Shown here one piece after another: positions 11,601-20,329 of a stretch of 64,000 nucleotides of DNA. The notes beneath the pieces were generated by a model. That model saw only the letters and a list, made by a program, of their open reading frames with translations. It was not told the DNA's origin and made no database searches. The DNA is taken from NCBI GenBank assembly GCA_008330645.1, contig VLTN01000060.1, positions 62,001-126,000 on the forward strand, in the 5' to 3' direction. Numbering within the stretch: position 1 is the stretch's first letter; the number at the start of each line of letters is the position of its first letter. Position numbers and translations under genes: made by a program. This stretch comes from Cafeteria roenbergensis. Its lineage: Eukaryota; Sar; Bigyra; Bicosoecida; Cafeteriaceae.

Positions 11601-14600
11601 CCAGCAGCGAGCCCGTGTACATCCAGCTGCCGCCGGGGGAGCGGGGCATGACCATGCTCGCCAAGACCCTCGCCGACAAGCTCGCCGAGTACAACGAGAA
11701 CCACGCCGTGATGGACCTGGTGCTGTTCGAGGCCGCCATGGAGCACGTCGCCCGCATCAGCCGCATCATCCAGAACCCCAACGGCCATGCCATGCTCATC
11801 GGCGTCGGCGGCTCCGGCAAGCAGTCCCTCACGCGCCTCGCGGCGTCCATCTGCGAGTACAGCACGGTGCAGCTTTCGGTCACGTCCAAGTTCACCCTCG
11901 TCGATCTCGAGGAGGCCCTCAAGCTGCTGTACAAGGCGGCCGGCGCCAAGAACGAGGGCACCATCTTCCTGATGACGGACACCCAGATCGTCAACGACAA
12001 GTTCCTCGTCTACATCAACGAGATGCTCACCTCGGGCTGGATCAGCGGCCTCTTTGAGCGCGACGAGATCGACGGGATGCTCGACGCGGTCCGCTCCGAG
12101 GCCAAGGCTGCGGGTGTCATCGACGAGCCCGACTCGCTGATGGAGTTCCTGCGCTCTCGCGTGGCGCGCAACCTCCACCTCGTGCTGTGCTTCAGCCCCG
12201 TCGGCGAGTCCTTCCGCATCCGCGCCCGCCGCTTCCCCGGCCTCATCAACTGCACTGCCATCAACCGCTTCTTCGACTGGCCGGAGGACGCCCTGCAGTC
12301 GGTGGCCAAGCGGTTCCTCGAGGACGTTGACCTGTCGTCCCCGGAGATCAGCGCCAACGTGGCCGAGCACATGGCATCGGTGCACCTCGCCGTGACGGAG
12401 AAGAGCGTCTCGTTCCTCGAGAAGGCCCGCCGCCGCAACTACGTGACGCCCAAGTCCTTCCTGTCGCTCATCGCCTTCTACTCGCACCTGCTGCAGGAGA
12501 AGCGCGAGCTCTCGGGAAAGAACATCAAGCGGCTTGCCGACGGCCTCTCGACGCTGCAGAAGACCTCCGACGACGTCGACGAGCTCAAGAAGGACCTGGA
12601 GCACACGATGGAGAACGTCGCCGAGCAGGTGGCCAACACGCAGGAGCTGCTCAAGCAGGTGGAGGAGGAGCAGGCCAAGGCCAGCGTGGAGGAGGCCAAG
12701 GCCCAGGCTATCGCCGCCCGCGCTGCGGAGGAGAAGGCCTCGGCCGAGAAGATCAAGGGCAACGCCGACACGGAGCTCGCGGCCGCCGAGCCCGCCATGA
12801 TTGCGGCCGCCAAGGCCGTTGACAACCTCGACAAGGACGCCATCAACACGCTCAAAGCCCTCCCCAAGCCGCCCCCGGCCGTGGCCGACGTGACCAACGC
12901 CGTGCTAATCATGGTGTACAAGGAGAAGGACAAGAACCTCAACTGGAAGCGCGCCAAGAAGATGATGAACAACCCCACCTCGTTCGTCGCTGAGCTCCTC
13001 GAGTTCGCCAAGCCGCCCGAGGAGGGCGAGGGCGTGCAGGGCATCGACGACGACACCGTGCGCCGCATCGAGAAGTACACCGCGGACGACGCCGTCGAGG
13101 CGGGCTTCAACCCCGAGGCCATGAAGAAGTCCTCGTCCGCCGCCTCCAACCTCTGCGAGTTCGTCATCTCCTGCTACAAGTACAACCGCATCTACGTCAA
13201 GGTCAAGCCCCTCGTGGACCAGGCCGCGGTCGCCACAGAGCAGCTCAACGCCGCTATGGCCGAGAAGCAGGCGGCCGACGACATCGTCGCCGCTCTGCGC
13301 GCCAAGCTGGCCAAGCTCCAGGAGACGCTCGACGAGGCCACCGCCAAGCGCGAGGCCGCCGAGGCCGAGGCCGCCGCCGGCCGCCAGAAGCTGGCCCTCG
13401 CGGACCGCCTCGTCAACGGCCTGGAGAGCGAGCAGAAGCGCTGGACCGCCACCGTGGAGCGCCTCAAGCACTCGGAGCTCATGCTCATCGGCGACGTCCT
13501 CCTCTCCGCCGCGTTCGTGTCCTACATCGGCGCCTTTGACTACCAGTTCCGCGGCGAGCTCTGGGAGGAGACGTGGCTGCCGGACATCCGCGCCCGCAGC
13601 ATCCCCGTGTCCGACGAGGCCGACCCGCTCTCGCAGCTCACGGACGAGGGCAAGACGGCGCGCATGCAGTCGGAGGGCCTGCCCTCGGACCGCATCTCGA
13701 CCGAGAACGGCGCCATCATCACCAGCTCCCAGCGCTGGCCGCTGATGATCGACCCGCAGCTGCAGGGCATCAAGTGGCTGCGCGAGCGCGAGCGGGACAA
13801 CAACCTCAAGGTCATCCAGCTCTCCGCCTCCAAGTGGCTCAACGACGTCACCTCCGCCATCACCAACGGCTGGACCATCATCGTCGAGAACTGCGACGAG
13901 GACCTGGACGCGACGCTCGACCCGGTGCTGGCCCGCGCCGTGGTGGCCCGCGGCCGGAGCCTCTTCCTCAACATCGGCGGCGAGGAGGTCGAGTACGACC
14001 CCGCGTTCCGGCTCTACCTGCAGACGAAGCTCTCCAACCCCCACTACAAGCCCGAGATCCAGGCCCAGTGCACGATGATCAACTTCATCGCCACCGAGGT
14101 GGGCCTCCAGGACCAGCTGCTCGCCCAGGCCGTGAACAAGGAGAAGCCCGAGCTCGAGGAGCGCAAGCAGGAGCTCGCGGCGCTCTTCAACAAGTACAAG
14201 GTGCAGCTGCTCGACCTCGAGGACGACCTGCTCAACCGCCTCGCCAACGCCCCCGACGACATCCTCAGCGACATCGCCCTCATCGAGGGCCTCGAGGCCA
14301 CCAAGGCGGCGGCCACGGAGATCGAGGCCGCCGTTGAGGCGGGCAAGAAGACGGAGCTCGACATCAACCTGAACCGCGAGAAGTACATCCCCGTCGCCGC
14401 CGAGGGCGCCATGCTGTACTTCATGATCACGCAGCTCAACGCCATCAACCACATGTACCAGTACTCGCTGGACTCATTCATGCTCTACTTCTTCAAGGCC
14501 ATCCGCGAGGCGCCGGCCTCGGACACCGTGGAGGAGCGCGTCGCCTCCCTGCGCACCACGCTCCGCCTGGCCATCTACACCTGGGTCAGCCGCGGCCTCT

Positions 14601-16915
14601 TCGAGGACCACAAGCTCGTGCTGCTCAGCCAGCTCACCTTCCAGCTCATGGCCCGCAAGAAGCTGGGCGACGACGTGGAGTTCATCCCGCACTACTTCAA
14701 GTTCCTCGTCAGCCCCTCGCGCCGCATGGGCGAGGCTCGCCCGGGCGTCGTGGCGGAGTGGCTGGACGAGCCCTCCTGGAACGCCGTGCAGGGCCTGGCC
14801 GCCCTGGAGGGCGACGAGTTCGCCCGCCTGCCCTCGGACCTCGAGGAGGCCTCGGGCCGGTTCCGCGAGTGGTACAACCACGTGACCCCCGAGACGGAGA
14901 AGCTCCCCCTCGACTGGTCGGCGCTTGACAAGGAGCCTTTCAAGAAGCTGCTCGTGCTGCGCTGCATGCGGCCCGACCGCCTCACCGTGGCCATGAACTC
15001 CTTCGTGGAGCAGACCCTCCCCGCGGGCCGGGACTTCACCGAGTGCGACGGCACGCTCTCCTCGCTGCAGGTGCTGGACGCCACGTTCAAGGACTCGCTG
15101 CCCAACACCCCCATCTACTTCATCCTCAGCCCCGGCGCCGACGTCGTCGCCGACCTGGACCAGATGGCCGTCACGTACGGGTTCCCCAAGGGCGAGAAGT
15201 ACCACAACGTGTCCATGGGCCAGGGCCAGGAGAAGATCGCGGAGGAGAAGCTCGCCCTCGCCCACAAGCAGGGCCACTGGGTCATCCTCAACAACGTCCA
15301 CCTCATGCCCCGCTGGCTCACCCGCCTGGAGAAGATCCTCGACACGTTCGCGCTGGACAACGAGGGCCGCGGGTCCCACGAGGACTTCCGCCTCTTCCTG
15401 ACCAGCGAGCCGGCGGCGGGCATCCCCATCGGCATCCTCAACCGCTCCATCAAGCTGACCAACGAGCCCCCCACCGGCCTCAAGGCCAACCTGAAGCGCG
15501 CCTTCTGCTCCTTCAAGCCCGAGCTCATCAACGACATCGACTCGAAGCAGCGCTCCATCCTCTTCGGGCTCTGCCACTTCCACGCCATCATGATCGAGAG
15601 GAAGAAGTTCGGCCCCATCGGCTTCAACATGATGTACCCCTTCTCCCTCGGCGACCTCCGCGACTCCTCCGTCTGCCTGGCCAACTACATGGAGAACGCC
15701 TCGGGAAAGATCCCGTGGGAGGACCTCCGCTACATCTTCGGCCAGATTATGTACGGCGGGCACATCGTCAACGACTTCGACCGCCTCCTGTGCGTGACCT
15801 ACCTCGAGTTCTACATGCGCGACGAGCTGCTCGACGAGATGGAGCTCTTCCCGTTCAACCGCGACGAGAAGGACGCCACGTTCATGTCCCCCTCGCCCAC
15901 CACCTACGACCGCTACGTGGAGCACATTTCCACGGGCATCAAGGGCGACACGCCCATCGCCTTTGGCCTCCACCCCAACGCCGAGATCGGATTCCGCACC
16001 GACCGCTCCGAGCAGTTCTTCCTCCTCCTGCAGGAGCTCCAGCCCCGCGACGCGGCGGCCACCGAGGGCGCGTCCTCCCCGCGCGACGTGGCCCGCACCA
16101 TGGTGGAGAACATCATGACCCAGTTCGGGGACACCACCTACGACCTCGAGGAGATCGCGGCCTCCATGGACGACGGCTCCGGCAGCCGCGGGCCCTTCCA
16201 GAACGTGCTGGTGCTGGAGCTGGAGCAGATGGACCGGCTCCTCCGCGCCATGCGCCGCTCCCTCGAGGACCTCACCCTCGGCTTCGACGGCCGGCTCACC
16301 ATGAGCGACGCCATGGACACGCTGGAGAACTCCCTCTTCCTCGGCCGCGTGCCAGCGCCCTGGGCGGCGCTCGCCTGGCCGTCGCTTCGCACGCTGGATA
16401 TGTGGTGCACCGACCTCGCGCGCCGCATCGAGCAGCTCAACGAGTGGCGCGACAACCCCATGGAGATCCCGCGCGTCACGTGGATCAGCGGCTTCATCAA
16501 CCCGCAGTCCTTCTTGACGGCCATTCGGCAGCAGACCGCCCAGAAGACGGGGGAGGAGCTGGACAAGCTGGCCATCCAGACGGACGTGCAGAAGAAGTTC
16601 GCCGAGGAGGTCGACGCCCCCTCCAGCGACGGCGCCTACATCACCGGCCTCTTCATCGTCGGCGCCCGCTGGGACGTCACCGCCGGCATGGTGGACAAGA
16701 GCCGCCCGCGCGAGATGTTCTGCCCCATGCCCGTGGTGGACGCCCGCTCCGTCAAGGCGGACAAGCTCGAGCTCAAGGGGTACCACGAGTGCCCCGTGTA
16801 CAAGACCGAGCAGCGCGGCCCCACCTTTGTCTTCGTCGCCCAGCTGCGCTCCAAGAGCCCGCCCTCGCGCTGGATCATGGCCGGCGTGGCACTCATCATG
16901 GACGTGGGGATCTGA
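2697..16915 (+). CDS. Axonemal dynein heavy chain, probably outer-arm type
   Basis: This is the motor subunit of an axonemal dynein, which slides doublet microtubules in cilia using ATP. Three exons are inferred: 2697-2786, 2961-3001 and 3157-16915; introns 2787-2960 and 3002-3156 have GTGAG donors and CGCAG acceptors, and the joins are in frame. The product is 4,629 aa, the usual size for two- or three-headed classes and longer than single-headed inner-arm chains (about 4,000-4,200). All four P-loops are intact: GPAGTGKTET (AAA1, about residue 1922), GPGGCGKTEV (AAA2, 2224), GTAGTGKTSI (AAA3, 2576) and GVGGSGKQSL (AAA4, 2925). The antiparallel stalk coiled coil with its microtubule-binding tip lies at about 3175-3485. 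An acidic low-complexity insert occupies about 1027-1072 of the tail. Single-headed inner-arm chains are excluded by size; choosing between beta-like, gamma-like and I1 chains needs a tree. The gene is followed by a radial spoke gene on the same strand. Confidence 0.95.
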
Positions 16916-17572
16916 TCCCCGCGCTCCTCCGGGGCCCCGCAGTGCTTGGCGCTGCGTGTCTTGTGCTTGCGCTTCTCGTTGGTGCGTGTGACTTTCCTTG
17001 CGCGTGCGTCCCTGCTGCTGCGCTGCTCCAACCGGCACTGCAGCGCGTGCTCCCCGTGCGCTCTCGCTGCGATCGCCCGCCACGCGTGAGCCCACTCCCT
17101 GCACAGCGCCCCGTTGGCCCTGCGCCGGCGCCCCACCGCGCTGGGCCCTGCGGTGCGAGCAGGGGCGCGGCGGAGCAGCGGCAGGCGCGACCGGCCCCCT
17201 CCTTGCCGCTCGGGCCAGCCGCGACCTCGTGGCCGCACGGCCCGCGCGCAAAGGAAAGGTGGAGTGCGCGCGCGCGCGGCGCGCGCGGGAGAGCCGTGCC
17301 GAGTCCGGCGCGCCGAAGCGGGCCCAGCCGAGAAGCCGCAGCGGCGCCCGCGCCAGTTTGCAGCGCGGCAGAGCCCACCCGAGCCCGCGCCCGGAGCGGC
17401 AGCGCAACCGATCGCGCGCGCGCAGTTGCCCCCGCCCAGGGCGCACCCTCACGCCCTCTCAGGCGCGCGCGGACTCGCAGCTCGCCCGAGCTCAACACCG
17501 CACAGGGGTCGCCGCAAGGGCGCTCCGAGTCACCGCCCAAAGCGCCCGCTGCTCCCGGGAGCCGTTGTTGCC
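16916..17572 (+). promoter_or_regulatory. Intergenic region upstream of RSP4/6 gene
   Basis: These 657 bases separate two co-directional cilium genes and should contain the dynein 3' UTR and the radial-spoke promoter. A run of alternating CG dinucleotides at about 17262-17290 could adopt Z-DNA. Reading frames cross the region but have no recognisable domain and look like GC-driven noise. Confidence 0.4.
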
Positions 17573-19009
17573 ATGGCCGATTTCGAGGCGGCCAAGGCTT
17601 TCTTGCAGACGAAGGAGGACGGCGTCTCGCTGTTCGACCACCTCACCGAGGTGCTCCTGAAGGTCATCACTGAGCACCCGGAGAACGCCGTGGAGCACTT
17701 TGAGCGCATCTCCGCGGCGGTCAAGTCCTCCTCCATGCTCGACCACAAGCCCTCCGCTGGCGCCGCGGTCGCTGCCGCCGCGGCGGGCGCGCGCGGCGAG
17801 GCCGAGGAGGCCGATGTGCGCGAGGCTGCCCTGAAGCGTGTGGCCGACGCGCTGGCCGTCTTCCGCACGCCCAACGAGGACGACGACGTGCCCGAGGTCG
17901 GGGAGGGCCTTCAGGACGTTGCGGACGCGAGCAACTACCTCGAGTGGGCGGGCGTGGGCCTCGGCCGCACCGAGATGTTCCGCCTGCACCTGAGCCTGCG
18001 CGAGCTGAGCGCCAAGCAGTCCGCGCGCGACATGCGCGTCTGGGGCCGCCTGCACGGGCTCGAGGCCGACTATATTGTGGCCGAGGGGAAGATTGACCCG
18101 CCCGAGGACGAGGCGGAGGACGAGAAGGACGCTCTCGGCAACGCGGTGGAGCCCACCGGCACCGGCGCCAACACGTGCACCTACTGGGTGTGCTCGCACG
18201 CTGGCGCGGAGTGGCATCGTCTCCCGCGCGTGACCCCGCACCAGATCGTCGTGGCGCGCCGTATCAAGCGCTTCCTCACTGGAAAGCTGGACGCCCCCGT
18301 GGCAGGCCACCCCCCCTTCCCGGGGGAGGAGCGCTCCCTCGTGCGCGCGCAGATCGCCCGAATCTCGGCTGAAACCGTGGTGTGCCCAGCGGGGCACTTC
18401 AAGCGCGTGGAGGACGAGGAGTCGCGCGACGTGGAGCCCGTCCCCGACGACGAGTACGCAGCCGAGGACCCCACCGCGCCCGAGGGGTGGGTCCACATCG
18501 CCCTCCCGATCAACGCGCTCGGCCGCACCGCCCCAAACCCTAAGGAGGACGAGGGAGACGAGGAAGGCGAGGAGCCCGACCCGGAGCTCCTCACGGAGCC
18601 GCTCAAGCCGATCACGGACGACGCCCCGCCCGACGCGGAGGACGCCCTCCCCTGGACCGTGCGCCCCTGCCCTGTTGCGGGCATCCCCTCGGCAGAGCCG
18701 GCCGCTGGCCTCGTGCTGGCAAAGAGCCTCCGCTGGCCCGGGGCCGTCGCCGTGGCGCGCGGGCGCCGTTTCGCCAACCTCTACGTCGGGTACGGCGTGG
18801 AAAGCGGCACGCCGGAGGGCGCCGACCTGGCCCCTGCGGCCTTCCAGCCGGCCACGCCCGGGCCGGTCCAGAGCGAGTTCTCGATGGAAGCGTTCAACGC
18901 CGCCGCCGCCGAGAACGGGGCCAAGTTCGAGGAACAGCCCGACGTCATCGTGGACCCGGACGAGGGCAAGCCGGCCGAGGGCGAAGAGGACGCGGAGGAG
19001 GACGAGTGA
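17573..19009 (+). CDS. Radial spoke head protein RSP4/RSP6 family (RSPH4A/RSPH6A-like)
   Basis: Radial spoke head proteins 4 and 6 sit at the tip of the spokes that link outer doublets to the central pair and relay signals controlling dynein. The product is 478 aa in one exon, close to the length of Chlamydomonas RSP4 and RSP6 (about 460). Family hallmarks are visible: EWAGVGLGRTEMFRL around residue 125, RVWGRLHG near 160, YWVCSHAGAEWHRLP near 205 and FPGEE near 248, with an acidic C-terminus. The start ATG at 17573 is chosen because the conserved N-terminal helix (AKAFLQ, DHLTEVLLKV) begins right after it; sequence further upstream is low-complexity. No intron is needed. One copy is seen here; whether a paralogue forms the usual RSP4/RSP6 pair cannot be told. 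Confidence 0.95.
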   Translation: MADFEAAKAFLQTKEDGVSLFDHLTEVLLKVITEHPENAVEHFERISAAVKSSSMLDHKPSAGAAVAAAAAGARGEAEEADVREAALKRVADALAVFRTPNEDDDVPEVGEGLQDVADASNYLEWAGVGLGRTEMFRLHLSLRELSAKQSARDMRVWGRLHGLEADYIVAEGKIDPPEDEAEDEKDALGNAVEPTGTGANTCTYWVCSHAGAEWHRLPRVTPHQIVVARRIKRFLTGKLDAPVAGHPPFPGEERSLVRAQIARISAETVVCPAGHFKRVEDEESRDVEPVPDDEYAAEDPTAPEGWVHIALPINALGRTAPNPKEDEGDEEGEEPDPELLTEPLKPITDDAPPDAEDALPWTVRPCPVAGIPSAEPAAGLVLAKSLRWPGAVAVARGRRFANLYVGYGVESGTPEGADLAPAAFQPATPGPVQSEFSMEAFNAAAAENGAKFEEQPDVIVDPDEGKPAEGEEDAEEDE

Positions 19010-19232
19010 TGAGCCGTCTAGCGAGCTTGAGTGAATTGCGGTTGGTTGACTCTGCGTGTGCGTGTGCCCGGCACGGCGCCGACTGCGGTGGCGGAAGCAG
19101 CGGCGCGGCCCCAGCAGTTGCCACCCGCCGGACCCGCGGCGAACCTGCGCACAGCGTCGTCTGGTCAGGCGCCGCACCGCATCTGCACGCAAGCGTCACG
19201 GCTGCATCACAACGAATCGCGCCGCGGTCTCG

Positions 19233-20130
19233 TCACGGCGCGGCTGCCCCGGCCGCCTTGCCGGCCAGCGTGGCGCGCGCAAACGCCGCAAAGCTTGCCG
19301 TGGCCCGCTCAACAAGCTCCAGCTCGTCCTTGCCCACCAGGGAGCCCTCCTTGTCAAACACGGGGCCGGCGAAGGCGTTGATGCAGACCTCGGGCTTGTT
19401 CATCACATGCAAGTCCAGGAACACAGCCATGGTGCGAAGCTGGTACTGCATGCGGGAGGTGCCCATGCGCCCGCCTGCTCCCATGAGTACGGCCGGCTTG
19501 CCGGCGAGGACGTTGCCTTGGTTCGACAGCCATGCGATGACGTTGGACGTCACGGGAGGGACCTGCGAAGCGGCATCGGCCAATCTCGCGGACGGCGCAA
19601 GCCAGGCTGGGGGTGACGTGCTCGGCCCTGAGACCCCCAACGGGGGTGTGCGAGGCGACCTCTGCCGGGGAGGTCGGGCACTGCGCTGGACTCAAGCCAC
19701 GACCTGGCGCCGTGCCGCAAGCGACGCTCACCCCGTAGTTGTACTCTGGCGAGAAGATGGCCACCGCATCCGCGCCTCGGACGGCCTCCTTGGCCGCAGC
19801 CACGGCCGCAGGGGCCACAGGCTGTCCGTCTTCGCCAACGGTCCACAAGTCGCTGCGCCTCACGCGCGCATGTCACACCACGTCAGCTGCCAAATCGCGG
19901 CAAGCCGCACCCAGGCGCCACTTTCGCGCCCGCCGCAAGCTTCGTCCAGTGTGCTGCGCTTACCTGTTGAACATTGGTAGGTCGTTGTCGACCGTAATGA
20001 CCTCCATGCCGTGGGCTGCCGCGGCAGCGGCAAACGCGCGCGCCACACCGGCGTTCACGCTGGCGCGCTTGAGCGACCCGACGATCGCGGCAACGCGCAG
20101 AACTTTGGGGACGAGTGCTGCAGCTGCCAT
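19233..20130 (-). CDS. NADPH-dependent FMN reductase (flavodoxin-like quinone/chromate reductase family)
   Basis: The protein is a flavodoxin-fold oxidoreductase of the FMN_red family, which uses NAD(P)H and FMN to reduce quinones, chromate, azo dyes or similar acceptors in the cytosol. Three exons are inferred on the minus strand: 19964-20130, 19732-19852 and 19233-19562. Introns 19853-19963 (donor GTAAGC) and 19563-19731 (donor GTGAGC) both end in CGCAG, and the joins are in frame, giving 205 aa. Motifs in order: GSLKRASVNAGVAR near residue 16 (FMN phosphate loop), LPMFN at about 51, SPEYNYG at about 92, joined across the second splice to VPPVTSNVIAWLS, and GAGGRMGTSRMQYQLR near 122. The family length is about 180-200 aa. 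The acceptor substrate cannot be predicted. The first exon happens to be in the same frame as the upstream cyclin gene, with no stop between them. Confidence 0.9.
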
Positions 20131-20329
20131 TGTGGGCCCTGCGACTGCGGGCTGGAGTGTGCGTGAGTGCGGTTGGGAACGGGGCACCAAACCACGCGTC
20201 TGTTGTGCAGAGCCCGGTTCCAGAAGCGCTTCCACGGTGAAAATGCACAGGCATGCGTCTAGTCGCATGTCGAAAGTCGGCTCGGCGCCCTCATCGCTCT
20301 GTTTGAGAATGCCTGTGCACCGCGCTCTC

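Noticed and set aside
6992-12604. 1,870-codon minus-strand frame inside the dynein gene
   Set aside because: Antisense shadow of a clear dynein motor domain; Leu/Val/His/Glu-rich translation typical of GC-rich complementary strands.
14474-17452. 992-codon minus-strand frame over the dynein 3' end
   Set aside because: Same antisense effect; no domain and overlaps conserved dynein C-terminal sequence.
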